DNA of 64,000 bases from Candidatus Marinarcus aquaticus (GTDB taxonomy: Bacteria > Campylobacterota > Campylobacteria > Campylobacterales > Arcobacteraceae), in NCBI RefSeq assembly GCF_004116335.1, contig NZ_PDKN01000002.1, forward strand, positions 186,001 to 250,000, read 5' to 3'. Numbering within the stretch: the stretch's first letter is position 1; every line of letters begins with the position of its first letter. The translations under genes and the position numbers were made by a program. Shown piece by piece: positions 34,734 through 43,129 of this stretch. The notes under the pieces were generated by a model. It did no database searches, was not told where the DNA came from, and was given only the letters and a program-made list of their open reading frames with translations.

Positions 34734-34972
34734 TGTCAAGACGTTTTGATAACACGTATGAGGTGTGCTCATGCAGAAGTGTTACTTTAGGTGAGATTAT
34801 CTATGCCATCAAAGAGAAAAATGCCCAAACGTTAGGAGAAATACAGGAGATTACCGATGCAGGAACAGAGTGTCGATGTTGTATTTGCGAAGAGGGTGAT
34901 TATGGGAAAGTGAAGAAAAAACTCTATTGTAAAGAGATATTAGACAAGTTAGGAGAAAAAAGCAAAAAATGA
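34733..34972 (+). CDS. BFD-like [2Fe-2S]-binding protein
   Basis: This small protein of 79 residues has cysteines arranged as in bacterioferritin-associated ferredoxin: CSC near residue 13 and a second cluster TECRCCICEE about 33 residues later. The spacing CxC-x(30-35)-CxxC supports one [2Fe-2S] cluster. The ATG at 34733 lies five bases after AAAGGA and is preferred to the ATG at 34730. It overlaps the TerB-J gene and the next ORF. A role in iron release or redox relay is possible; the partner is unknown. Confidence 0.7.
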   Translation: MSRRFDNTYEVCSCRSVTLGEIIYAIKEKNAQTLGEIQEITDAGTECRCCICEEGDYGKVKKKLYCKEILDKLGEKSKK

Positions 34973-35193
34973 CTCAAGAAGAAAAAAAGATATTAATTCA
35001 AGATATTAAACTGCTTATAAACTCCAGTGATGAACCGTTGGTTGAAATAAATCCAAAATTTTTAGAATATTTTACAGATGACGAATTGATGGCACTTCGA
35101 GATGACTTGATTGTGAAAAAAAGAGACGTAATGAAAAATAATTCCGAATGGCTAAACGATATTTATGAAAAAACAAAAAAAGATGAGTTATAA
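34969..35193 (+). CDS. Small acidic protein, function unknown
   Basis: This is a predicted cytoplasmic protein of 74 residues, mostly helical, with many Asp, Glu and Lys. It has no TM segment and no cysteines. The frame overlaps the preceding BFD-like gene by 4 bp and precedes nadE by 32 bp, so it is very probably translated as part of the TerB-J operon. I do not recognise a family. Confidence 0.6.
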   Translation: MTQEEKKILIQDIKLLINSSDEPLVEINPKFLEYFTDDELMALRDDLIVKKRDVMKNNSEWLNDIYEKTKKDEL

Positions 35194-35225
35194 TAACCTT
35201 ATAAAGTATTTAAAGGAAAATATTA

Positions 35226-35984
35226 ATGAACTGGCAAAATATTAAAGAACAATTAATTACTTTTTTACAAGATGAATTACAAAAAACGGGTTTAAAAAGA
35301 GTTACTGTTGGTTTAAGTGGAGGATTAGACTCTGCTGTGGTTGCAGTACTATGTAAAGAGGCTTTTGGTGAAAACATGAAGTGTGCACTTTTGCCATCAC
35401 AATACTCAAGCGACAGCAGTATTGCAGATGCCAAAGAATTGTGTGCTAAATTTGATATAGATTATGAAGTCATTGAGATTGCTCCAATGGTCAATGCCTA
35501 CTTACCAAATATGGAACACAATAAATTACGTATTGGAAATTTTTCTGCACGTATGAGAATGTCTGTTCTGTATGATATCAGTGCACGAGACAACTCTATT
35601 GTAGTAGGAACGTCCAATAAAAGTGAATTGCTTTTAGGTTATGGAACTATTTTTGGAGACATTGCTTGTGCGATTAATCCAATTGGTGAGATTTATAAAA
35701 GCGATGAGTATGACTTTGCGAAATTTTTAGGTGTTCCTGCATCTATTTTACAAAAAAAACCAAGTGCAGACCTTTGGACAGGGCAAAGTGATGAAGAAGA
35801 GTTGGGCTATACATATAAACAACTTGATGATGCACTTAAATTGCTCGTAGATGAAAAAAAATCAAAAGAAGAGTTGGTCAAACTCGGATTTGATGATGAG
35901 ATGGTTAATACCATAGAATATCGAATAAAAGCCAATGCATTTAAAGGGAAACCACCTGTAATTGCACAAATCAACTGGAGTTAG
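35226..35984 (+). CDS. nadE: NH3-dependent NAD(+) synthetase
   Basis: NadE amidates nicotinic acid adenine dinucleotide to NAD. The PP-loop is VGLSGGLDSAVVAVL (about residues 28-42). Further family segments are RMRMSVLYDISA, VVGTSNKSELLLGYGTIFGD and KPSADLWTGQSDEEELGYTY. The length of 252 residues and the lack of a nitrilase domain indicate the ammonia-using form. The ribosome binding site is AAGGAAAA. It is followed within 3 bp by a DegT-family gene and then lpxK, probably as one operon. Confidence 0.94.
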   Translation: MNWQNIKEQLITFLQDELQKTGLKRVTVGLSGGLDSAVVAVLCKEAFGENMKCALLPSQYSSDSSIADAKELCAKFDIDYEVIEIAPMVNAYLPNMEHNKLRIGNFSARMRMSVLYDISARDNSIVVGTSNKSELLLGYGTIFGDIACAINPIGEIYKSDEYDFAKFLGVPASILQKKPSADLWTGQSDEEELGYTYKQLDDALKLLVDEKKSKEELVKLGFDDEMVNTIEYRIKANAFKGKPPVIAQINWS

Positions 35985-35987
35985 CAC

Positions 35988-37124
35988 ATGAAAGAAATAC
36001 CGTTTTACAAGCCTTCAATCGATGAGAATGAATTAGACCAAATCAAACAAGTTTTAGACATACGAAAAGATGTCTCTAAAGTGGTTGAATTTGAAGAAAG
36101 CATGGCCAACTTTGTAGGTGCCAATCATGCAATTGCAACATGCAATTCAACAGCAGCTGTTCACTTAGCTCTGAGTGCGATTGAGCTTAAACGTGGAGAT
36201 AAAATTCTTATGTCGGTTAACTCTTTTGTTAATATTCCTGAAGTGGTTCGACACTTTGATGCAGAGCCAATTTTTATTGATATCAATATCGATGATATGA
36301 ATATTGACTTAGTGAAGTTTGAAAAAGCGTTAGCAGAGAACAAAACGAAGAAACTGCGTGGTGCTATCATCACCTTTGTGGCAGGACAAACCCCTGATTT
36401 AAATAAATTATATGAGATTGCTAAAAAGTATGGGATTATTTTAATTGAAGATGCAACTTCTGCATTAGGAGTTACTTACAACGATGAAACAGTAGGCTCA
36501 CTTCAAGCGGATATGACGATTTTTTCAACCAATCCATCGAATGGTCGAAATGCAGTCAGTAGAAGTGGAGTTATTATTACAAACAATGAAGAGATTGCAA
36601 ACAGAGCTCGGCTTTTACGAACACATGCGATTACAACAACGTATGATGATTATGGAAACTTAGACTATATTTATGATGTTGTCGATATTGGACATAAATA
36701 TGATATAAGTGAATTGGATGCGGCATTTTCGCTTTCGCAATTGAAAAAAACCAATAAGTTTATCAAACGAAGAAAAGAGATTGCTAAGATTTATGAGCAA
36801 CGATTGGCCGATGTCAAACATGTTATTACCCCACCACATAAAAAAGAGCACATCTATACGCACTATATTATTAAAATCAATCGAAACCGAGATGCGTTTG
36901 CACGGGCATTAAAAGAACGAGGGATTTCAACAGGATTACACTATATTCCATTGCACCTTTTAAGTTATTATAAACATAAATACAACTTAAAAATTACGGC
37001 ATTTGGAAGTGCCTTATCTTCGTATCAACAAATCCTTTCTTTGCCAATGTATCCTGCTTTAAGTGATGAAGAGGTGAACTATATTTGTGACCAAATCATA
37101 GAAATAGCACAAACCTGGGTATAA
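35988..37124 (+). CDS. DegT/DnrJ/EryC1-family protein lacking the PLP lysine
   Basis: The 378 residues follow the fold-type I sugar aminotransferase pattern: NFVGANHAIATCNSTAAVHLAL, FVNIPEVVRHFDAEPIFIDI, IIEDATSALG-like (ILIEDATSALG) and IGHKYDISELDAAFSLSQL. Where catalytic members read FSFHPxKNITTGEGG, this protein reads FSTNPSNGRNAVSRSG, so the Schiff-base lysine is replaced by N185. The usual His after the Asp motif is also changed (EDATSA). It may be a non-aminotransferase relative, as ColD uses His at this site. The place between nadE and lpxK suggests envelope sugar metabolism, but no substrate can be named. Confidence 0.75.
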   Translation: MKEIPFYKPSIDENELDQIKQVLDIRKDVSKVVEFEESMANFVGANHAIATCNSTAAVHLALSAIELKRGDKILMSVNSFVNIPEVVRHFDAEPIFIDINIDDMNIDLVKFEKALAENKTKKLRGAIITFVAGQTPDLNKLYEIAKKYGIILIEDATSALGVTYNDETVGSLQADMTIFSTNPSNGRNAVSRSGVIITNNEEIANRARLLRTHAITTTYDDYGNLDYIYDVVDIGHKYDISELDAAFSLSQLKKTNKFIKRRKEIAKIYEQRLADVKHVITPPHKKEHIYTHYIIKINRNRDAFARALKERGISTGLHYIPLHLLSYYKHKYNLKITAFGSALSSYQQILSLPMYPALSDEEVNYICDQIIEIAQTWV

Positions 37125-37125
37125 T

Positions 37126-38079
37126 TTGAAGCAACAGTTTATTGCATGGGTAGAAGAGTATCTCTTCTTCCCAAACACTTTTCAACAAATCATCTCTGTT
37201 TTTTTACTCCCTTTTACTCTTTTATATACGCTTTTTACAATATTTAAAAGAATAATGGCGCGACCAGTTGATTATGGTATTCCTGTAATTTCTGTGGGGA
37301 ACTTAGTTGTAGGTGGAAGTGGTAAAACACCCATGACCATCTATCTTACACGTTATAAAGAGCATGTGGCTGTTATTTTAAGAGGCTATGGACGAGAATC
37401 ACAAGGCTTGTATGTGGTGAGTCATCACGGTCATATCTTAGAAGATGTTCAAACCAGTGGGGATGAAGCAATGCTGTTTGCTCAATCTCTGCCTAATGCT
37501 ACTGTAATTGTAAGTGAAAACAGAGTCAATGCCATTTTAAAAGCTAAAGAGTTGGGATGTAAAGTTATTTTTTTAGATGATGGTTTCAGCAAAGCCAATA
37601 TCTATAAATATGATATTTTGCTTCGACCCAAAGAGGAACCCACCAATCTTTTTTGTCTGCCAAGTGGCGGATACAGAGAACCTAAAATGATGTATAGTGT
37701 TGCAAATATGGTACTTCAAGAAGGCGTGGATTTTCAACGAGTGGTCAGTTATAAACTTTATGGTGAGAATATTGGAGTATTGCCCAATAAACTCTTACTG
37801 CTTACAGCCATTTCTAAACCCAAACGACTTTTAGAGTTTTTACCAGAAGGGGTAAAACTGGTTGCTTTTGAAGATCATCATCGCTTTAGTAACGAGGAAG
37901 TGCGAGCAGTGTTGCGAGAAAACAGAGAGTATTCTGTGATTACGACGCCTAAAGATATGGTCAAACTGCAAGGGTTTGGTCTTAAAAACCTTTATTTAAT
38001 GGATTTAGAACTTTCAATTTCTTCCAATGTCAATTTTGATGAGATGGAGAAGTTTATAAAAAACTATCCTAGGTTCTAA
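37126..38079 (+). CDS. lpxK: Tetraacyldisaccharide 4'-kinase
   Basis: LpxK phosphorylates the 4' position of the lipid A precursor at the inner membrane. The N-terminus has a membrane-associated helix (about residues 20-40). The Walker A motif is VGGSGKTPMTIYL (about 64-76). RGYGRESQG, GDEAMLFA, DDGF and the later FEDHHRFS are family signatures. The start is TTG, one base after the stop of the preceding gene. The length of 317 residues is normal. The 3' end overlaps the convergent membrane-protein gene by 11 bp. Confidence 0.92.
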   Translation: MKQQFIAWVEEYLFFPNTFQQIISVFLLPFTLLYTLFTIFKRIMARPVDYGIPVISVGNLVVGGSGKTPMTIYLTRYKEHVAVILRGYGRESQGLYVVSHHGHILEDVQTSGDEAMLFAQSLPNATVIVSENRVNAILKAKELGCKVIFLDDGFSKANIYKYDILLRPKEEPTNLFCLPSGGYREPKMMYSVANMVLQEGVDFQRVVSYKLYGENIGVLPNKLLLLTAISKPKRLLEFLPEGVKLVAFEDHHRFSNEEVRAVLRENREYSVITTPKDMVKLQGFGLKNLYLMDLELSISSNVNFDEMEKFIKNYPRF

Positions 38080-38722
38080 ACTTCTCAAAAAGTTCTGTTT
38101 TGTCTTTTTGAATTTCAACAAGATTGAGTAAGACACGTGTTTTAAACTTTAAATAGAGTTTGTACTGCAATGTAATGCCAATGAGCCCAATGACACTTAA
38201 GAATATAAGCAGATAATTCAATTGCGTTGTTGCGTAGTCAAATATCATGGCCGTGATACTTCCTAAAACAATGGCTAAAGAAATCATAAAAGAGCGTAAC
38301 ATCAAATAGTCTTTAAGTGTTATTTCTTCATCTTGCATAAAATCAACCGTATGAATACGTGCAATCTCAAAGGTAATGGCTTGAACAGTAAAGATTGTTA
38401 AAATCACATAAGTAAAAAGTAAGACAGAATAAGAAAAAAGAAAATAACTTGAAATCTGTATTAAATCTAATACAATCGTAAATAAATAGATATGATGGAT
38501 TTTAATATTTTTAAACAAAGGATGAATAAACCCATCCAATGAGCCTAAAAGCATATAAAAACTGATCATATAAACAGGCAGAAAAGTTCCTTCGAGTTTA
38601 GTCACAAAAGGAATCAGTACCCAATCAATATAAGTGGTTAAAAACAGTGTCCATGATTGTATTTTTAAAAATTTACTCTTTTGGACTTGGTGAAAGATGG
38701 TTGCATAGTATTTGTATGCCAT
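38069..38722 (-). CDS. Membrane protein of unknown function
   Basis: I do not recognise this 217-residue protein. It has about five or six hydrophobic helices between residues 25 and 190. A charged C-terminal tail (QKDKTELFEKFRT) probably lies in the cytoplasm. Base composition resembles its neighbours. It is monocistronic as far as spacing shows (77 bp from the next gene upstream) and converges on lpxK with an 11-bp overlap. A half-size transporter fold is possible but not shown. Confidence 0.55.
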   Translation of the reverse strand: MAYKYYATIFHQVQKSKFLKIQSWTLFLTTYIDWVLIPFVTKLEGTFLPVYMISFYMLLGSLDGFIHPLFKNIKIHHIYLFTIVLDLIQISSYFLFSYSVLLFTYVILTIFTVQAITFEIARIHTVDFMQDEEITLKDYLMLRSFMISLAIVLGSITAMIFDYATTQLNYLLIFLSVIGLIGITLQYKLYLKFKTRVLLNLVEIQKDKTELFEKFRT

Positions 38723-38799
38723 GGTTTTTCTTCAAAATAAAATCGATGTGGAAGTATACATCAAATTTTAAATTTTGAAGAAAAAAAGATAAAAATTTT

Positions 38800-39978
38800 T
38801 TAAGAGATAATATGCCCTACAAATTTTGAGCCATTATCTAAGATTTTTCCTCCTCGTCTGAAACCTAATGCACACGCTTCATAGGCATAAAAAACTCCTG
38901 CTTGGTAGTAATTCCCGTTGTTATCTTGTGGGAACTCAACATACTCTTGGAAAATCGATTTATGGTTTGTATACTCTCCACCATTTTCAAGTTCAATAGA
39001 GCCATCAGAATTAATGATTTTGATATTGGCACCTTCTCGTCCAAAACACTTTTTTTCGACCTGTTTTTTGCCTTGTAGGGGCTCAAATGAGGTTTCAAGA
39101 AGTAAGGGATGGTTTGGGTAAAGGTCCCATAAGATTTTCATGAACCCTTTACTTTGAAACATCAAAGTATAAGCAGGGTTAAAGACGATGGCCTTTTGAT
39201 TTTCAATGATGTCGGTTAGAAAAAGTGCTAATTCACTCTCTTCTATACCGATCTCTTCCCACGGTACAAGTTTAAACCAAAACTCAAAGTGGGTGTTCTC
39301 TTTAGCTATACCATCATCACTGAATTGAACTTGGTCCATATATTCAAAGTCTGTATTAAAACCAGCTTCATTGGCAATGTGCTGAAGCAGTTTGGTGGTA
39401 TTTTCATCTTCCGCACTGCCTTGAATTGATGAAAAAAGAATTTTCCAACCCAAATTGTTATAATACTCTTCAAATTTCTCTACATCACTGTCTAGAGTAA
39501 TGATACGTTTGAAGTTATCTTTAAGTGCTTCATACAAGTTGTTAAATTGACTTGCTTCATCCAGACCATTTTGTTTGAGCATTGCCCATTGAATGATGGC
39601 TGTTTCAAACAAAGAAGTAGGCGTATCAGCGTTAAACTCAATGAGCTTGATGGGTTGGTCATCAATCCCACCTGCAAGATCAAATCGACCATACAGATGC
39701 CAATGCACATCATTTTCCCACGATTTTTTAATCACATCAACAAGGTTAAATGGGATATTAAGCTCATGAAAGAGGTTATTTTCAATCACATATTCACCCG
39801 CTTCACAATACATTTCATAAAGTTCATTGCATGCTTGTGCATACGCGTGAGCCTCATCGAAGCTTACTTCAACAATTTCATTGGCAATATAAGAGCTGTT
39901 GTCTTCATCTGTGTGCCATACAAAGTCAATGCTCTCTAAATATTCAGTGGTTAATGCATTCAGTGTTTTCAGTTTCAT
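38800..39978 (-). CDS. Glutathionylspermidine synthase-like ATP-grasp ligase
   Basis: This protein of 392 residues matches the synthetase domain of glutathionylspermidine synthase: HLYGRFDLAGGID, KLIEFNADTPTSLFETAIIQW, FNPAYTLMFQSKGFMKILW and a C-terminal ATP-grasp part with VEKKCFGREGANI. The amidase half of E. coli Gsp is absent. In C. jejuni the same family sits next to the same UPF0323 lipoprotein (Cj0372-Cj0371), so the pair is conserved. The true acceptor and amino acid are not known for this branch. It directly follows the lipoprotein gene with no gap. Confidence 0.8.
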   Translation of the reverse strand: MKLKTLNALTTEYLESIDFVWHTDEDNSSYIANEIVEVSFDEAHAYAQACNELYEMYCEAGEYVIENNLFHELNIPFNLVDVIKKSWENDVHWHLYGRFDLAGGIDDQPIKLIEFNADTPTSLFETAIIQWAMLKQNGLDEASQFNNLYEALKDNFKRIITLDSDVEKFEEYYNNLGWKILFSSIQGSAEDENTTKLLQHIANEAGFNTDFEYMDQVQFSDDGIAKENTHFEFWFKLVPWEEIGIEESELALFLTDIIENQKAIVFNPAYTLMFQSKGFMKILWDLYPNHPLLLETSFEPLQGKKQVEKKCFGREGANIKIINSDGSIELENGGEYTNHKSIFQEYVEFPQDNNGNYYQAGVFYAYEACALGFRRGGKILDNGSKFVGHIIS

Positions 39979-40623
39979 TTAGCCACCAAAGGAAAAACCA
40001 GATTTTCTGCTTCCAAAGCTGCTGCTTGAAGATGAAGTTTTACTTTTGCTTCCAAAAAATCCAGATTTTTTGCTTGAACTGCTTGCTGTGGAAGCGGTTT
40101 TAGCTTTGTTAAATGAATCCACACTTCGTGAGAATGTTTGTGGAGATTTATATTGTGTCCGTCGTTGATTTTGGTAGTTTTGATTGTTAAAAAGTTTATT
40201 CCCAATCCATGATCCAATCATAGCTCCAGCAATAGATGAAAGAAGTACGCCTCCAAGACCCATATTTCCACTTGATACCTCTGGGTTGGTTAATCCCGAT
40301 GTTCCATTGTCTATTTTGATGGCTTCTTCTTTTACCAGTCTGTCAATCTCTTCTTGAGAGAGAATTCGCTCATTTCCATTAAGCTCTTTTAATACAATAC
40401 GTGTATCATTGCTTGGGTATTCATCGACAATGGTATAGCCTCCATTAGGCAATGCTTCAATGACAACAAAAGCGCCTTGTTTTTGGCTGGCATTGCTAAA
40501 AGCATTGTTTTGACCTTGTTGGTTGTTGCTGTTTGAATCTCCACATCCAACTAATCCTGTCACAAGCAGGGCACTGAGACCTCCTACTTTGGCATAGTCA
40601 GATATTTTTTTAATGTGTTTCAT
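39979..40623 (-). CDS. UPF0323 family lipoprotein
   Basis: This protein of 214 residues has a signal peptide and the lipobox GLVGC (about C27). It contains a conserved central part (GAFVVIEALPNGGYTIVDEYP, RIVLKELNGNERILSQEEID) and a Gly-rich hydrophobic segment like a glycine zipper (GNMGLGGVLLSSIAGAMIG). The C-terminus is a low-complexity tail of Ser, Lys, Gly and Phe repeats. The arrangement matches the UPF0323 lipoprotein Cj0371 of C. jejuni. Its role is not established. It is transcribed ahead of the ATP-grasp ligase. Confidence 0.8.
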   Translation of the reverse strand: MKHIKKISDYAKVGGLSALLVTGLVGCGDSNSNNQQGQNNAFSNASQKQGAFVVIEALPNGGYTIVDEYPSNDTRIVLKELNGNERILSQEEIDRLVKEEAIKIDNGTSGLTNPEVSSGNMGLGGVLLSSIAGAMIGSWIGNKLFNNQNYQNQRRTQYKSPQTFSRSVDSFNKAKTASTASSSSKKSGFFGSKSKTSSSSSSFGSRKSGFSFGG

Positions 40624-40697
40624 TTCGTTCCTTTAAAAAATGGTGAGTATCTTATATAATGCGCGTATTATAGCATAGGGGAGTTAATAGAAGGTGA

Positions 40698-40723
40698 ACA
40701 GACTCTAAAAGAACAGAGTCTGT
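40698..40723. terminator. Hairpin after the YqaE/Pmp3-like gene
   Basis: ACAGACTCT (40698-40706) pairs with AGAGTCTGT (40715-40723) across an 8-base loop. It lies 11 bp past the stop of the small membrane-protein gene at 40734. No T run follows, so it is a weak or Rho-assisted terminator at best. Confidence 0.4.
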
Positions 40724-40733
40724 CAGTGAAGTG

Positions 40734-40925
40734 TTACTCTTTGTTAAGAGCTTCTTTGATTTTCTTATCGGTATTGTATTGACTCAGTGCATATACTGAC
40801 CATAAAGCAGCTGGAAGCCACCCAATGAGTGTAAATTGAAGAACCAAACAGATAATACCAGCAATAGGGCGACCAATGGTAAAAAAGTTAAACCATGGAA
40901 GAAGTATAGCTAAAAGCAGTCTCAT
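40734..40925 (-). CDS. YqaE/Pmp3-like small membrane protein
   Basis: This protein of 63 residues has two hydrophobic helices (about 3-18 and 23-47) joined by a short turn and ends in a charged tail. The pattern LLAILLPWFNFF..G....I..LVLQFTLIGWLPAALWSVYAL resembles the Pmp3/YqaE family, which affects membrane potential and stress tolerance. The gene is isolated, with a hairpin after it and aroE upstream. Confidence 0.65.
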   Translation of the reverse strand: MRLLLAILLPWFNFFTIGRPIAGIICLVLQFTLIGWLPAALWSVYALSQYNTDKKIKEALNKE

Positions 40926-40980
40926 ATGATTTCCTTTGTCATCTTTTTGTTACTTATAGTTTACCCAATACTTATTTAAA

Positions 40981-41772
40981 CTATTTTTTAAGGCCTTCTC
41001 TCATGGCTTCAATAATTTCATCACTGCATTTTGAGTTTGTAAAGTATTCAAATGCCAAAACACCTTGGTATAAAAGCATATCTTCGCCATCTTTATACTC
41101 TAAGCCAAGTTCTTTTGCTAAACTTAAAAAAGGAGTGAGTTTCCCATAGATGCAATCAAAAGCGAATTTGCTTTTGTTTAAAACAGCTTCTAACACAGTT
41201 TTTTCAACAGGATAGTATTCATCCTTTAAACCTGCACTCGTTGAGTTAACCACCAAGTCATAACTTGATGGTTTAAAGTTATCCCAAGAATAGGTGTTGC
41301 AGCCCAACTCTTTAAAAAATGTGAGTTTATTTTCACTTCGATTTAACACCGATACCTTTTTACCTGCATCTAAAAGTGCCACAGCAATGGCTTTAGCCGT
41401 TCCTCCTGCACCTAAAATCAGCACATTTTGTATTTTACCAAAAGATTCAATCGCTTTTAAAAAGCCAGGAGCATCGGTATTATAAGCAGTAACTGAACCA
41501 TCTTTTTCTTTGATATAGGTATTCACTGCACCAATTTTTTGTGCCACACCTACTACATTGTCTGCTTGTGCAAATGCCTCTTCTTTATGAGGAACGGTGA
41601 TATTGGCACCACTGTAACCTTTATTTAAAAACACCTCTTTAATCTCTTTGCCGTTAAGCAGATGATGTTTTATATAGTGTGCATCAAAATTGAGTTGCTT
41701 AAACCCATTATTGTGCATGTTGGGTGATTTAGAGTGTTCTACTGGGTTTCCAAAAATTGCAAATTGTTTCAA
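40981..41772 (-). CDS. aroE: Shikimate dehydrogenase
   Basis: AroE reduces 3-dehydroshikimate with NADPH in the chorismate pathway. Conserved segments are FAIFGNPVEHSKSPNMHN with the substrate-binding Ser-x-Ser region, GANITVPHKEEA with the catalytic Lys, NTDAPGF, the nucleotide loop LGAGGTAKAIA and VVNSTSAGL. I place the start at the TTG at 41772, which has AAAGGAG six bases upstream and gives MKQFAIFGNP. The open frame extends to another TTG at 41796 that would overlap the upstream methyltransferase. The product has 263 residues. Confidence 0.93.
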   Translation of the reverse strand: MKQFAIFGNPVEHSKSPNMHNNGFKQLNFDAHYIKHHLLNGKEIKEVFLNKGYSGANITVPHKEEAFAQADNVVGVAQKIGAVNTYIKEKDGSVTAYNTDAPGFLKAIESFGKIQNVLILGAGGTAKAIAVALLDAGKKVSVLNRSENKLTFFKELGCNTYSWDNFKPSSYDLVVNSTSAGLKDEYYPVEKTVLEAVLNKSKFAFDCIYGKLTPFLSLAKELGLEYKDGEDMLLYQGVLAFEYFTNSKCSDEIIEAMREGLKK

Positions 41773-41782
41773 AAAAACTCCT

Positions 41783-42388
41783 TTAAATTTGACCAATGCT
41801 TAAAAAGATAGGAAAAGTTCCATTCTCTCTTTCCAGTTCGCAGATATTATCTAAAAATTGAAGGGTATAACCACTTTCTTCATAAAATGTTTTAATTTGT
41901 TGATGTGAAAATCCAAAATGGTGTACGCCATCATTGTTGTGTTTGGCATGAAATGTGCCGTCCTCTTCATCCAAATCGGAGATACAGAGATAACCATTGG
42001 GTTTGAGGGCTTCTTTACACTTTTGAAAAAAAGTATGGGGATGCTTGATATGGTGTAATGCCATACTGGTGACAATGACATCATAACGCTTTTGGGGTAA
42101 ATCTTCTATGTCAACGTTGTGTTTGACGGCTTTTGTATTTGAAAAACCAAATTTTTGTGCTTTTTCATTAAAGACAGCTACCATGCCCTGGCTGTTATCC
42201 ATGCCCGTCATACTCTTAACATCATCCGATAAACTGAATGCCAAAAGACCTGTACCACACCCATAATCTAAAATATCTTTATTGGTTAAATCAATATGTT
42301 GTGTGATTTTTGTTGATGTCTCTTTAGCAATCAAAATAGAGGTGGGTTTAGCATCCCAATCCTTTGCTGCTTGATCAAAACGATTCAT
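41783..42388 (-). CDS. Class I SAM-dependent methyltransferase
   Basis: This protein of 201 residues has the Rossmann SAM-binding motif DYGCGTGLLAFSL (about residues 40-52), a second acidic loop (TGMDNSQGMVAVF) and the post-motif segment DVIVTSMALHHIKHP. These are typical of small-molecule methyltransferases of the UbiE/Methyltransf_11 type. The substrate is not apparent. It lies directly upstream of aroE on the same strand. Confidence 0.82.
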   Translation of the reverse strand: MNRFDQAAKDWDAKPTSILIAKETSTKITQHIDLTNKDILDYGCGTGLLAFSLSDDVKSMTGMDNSQGMVAVFNEKAQKFGFSNTKAVKHNVDIEDLPQKRYDVIVTSMALHHIKHPHTFFQKCKEALKPNGYLCISDLDEEDGTFHAKHNNDGVHHFGFSHQQIKTFYEESGYTLQFLDNICELERENGTFPIFLSIGQI

Positions 42389-42445
42389 TTATTTATTCCT
42401 TTTTCCTAAAAGTTCAGGGGATTATACAACAAATTTATTTTCATT

Positions 42446-42454
42446 TGATATAAT
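42446..42454 (+). promoter_or_regulatory. Extended -10 promoter of pgeF, likely leaderless
   Basis: TGATATAAT combines an extended TGn with a perfect TATAAT at 42449-42454. The ATG of pgeF begins at 42461, only 6 bases later, where transcription would start. No ribosome binding site fits between them. Confidence 0.55.
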
Positions 42455-42460
42455 CATGGC

Positions 42461-43129
42461 ATGCAAATAGAACATTATTTTACAACTGCAAGCGATGGAA
42501 ACATTGCATTTCATGTGACCAATGACCATAACAGTGTTGAAAACAACAGGAGTAAATTGGCATTAAAATATGGATATAATGCCTATAAACTCTATTTTAT
42601 GGATCAAATACATAAAGACAATATTGTCATCATAGACGAAAAATCTCCTACGTTAACACAGGATTGTGATGCGCTTATTACACAACTTCCTGATACCACA
42701 TTAATGGTGATGGTTGCAGACTGTATCCCTATTTTATTAAAAGATGAGAAAAAAGGGGTGATTGCCGCAATTCATGCCGGGCGAAATTCCACCTTTTTAC
42801 AAATTGCACCTAAAACCGTACAAAAAATGATTAAACACTTTGCTTGTAATCCCAAAGATATCGAAGCCATTATGGGACCATCGATACAAAAATGTTGTTA
42901 TGAAGTGAGTGTAGAACTTGCCAATATTGTTCAAACAAGCTTTGGAGAGCAGTTTGAAAAGAACCGATATATTGATTTGCACGGAATTAATAAAAAGTTG
43001 CTTCAAGAAGTTGGTGTTCAAAATATTAGCATCTCACCTGTTTGTACACACTGTTCCAATGAGGATTATTTCTCATATCGTTTGGATAAAAAGTGTGGTC
43101 GATTTGCAGGGTTAATTCATAAGTCTTAA
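42461..43129 (+). CDS. pgeF: Peptidoglycan editing factor (multicopper polyphenol oxidase family)
   Basis: This protein of 222 residues belongs to the YfiH/PgeF family, which removes mis-incorporated amino acids from murein precursors. Metal and active-site segments are MVADCIPILL (Cys), AAIHAGRNST (His) and SIQKCCYEVS, followed by CTHCSNEDYFSYR. The length is slightly short for the family (about 240). The gene stands alone. A TATAAT box ends six bases before the ATG, so the mRNA may have no leader. Confidence 0.88.
   Translation: MQIEHYFTTASDGNIAFHVTNDHNSVENNRSKLALKYGYNAYKLYFMDQIHKDNIVIIDEKSPTLTQDCDALITQLPDTTLMVMVADCIPILLKDEKKGVIAAIHAGRNSTFLQIAPKTVQKMIKHFACNPKDIEAIMGPSIQKCCYEVSVELANIVQTSFGEQFEKNRYIDLHGINKKLLQEVGVQNISISPVCTHCSNEDYFSYRLDKKCGRFAGLIHKS

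Noticed and set aside
39547-39939. 130-codon ORF antisense to the Gsp-synthase-like gene
   Set aside because: The opposite strand encodes a recognisable ATP-grasp protein; this frame shows no family pattern.
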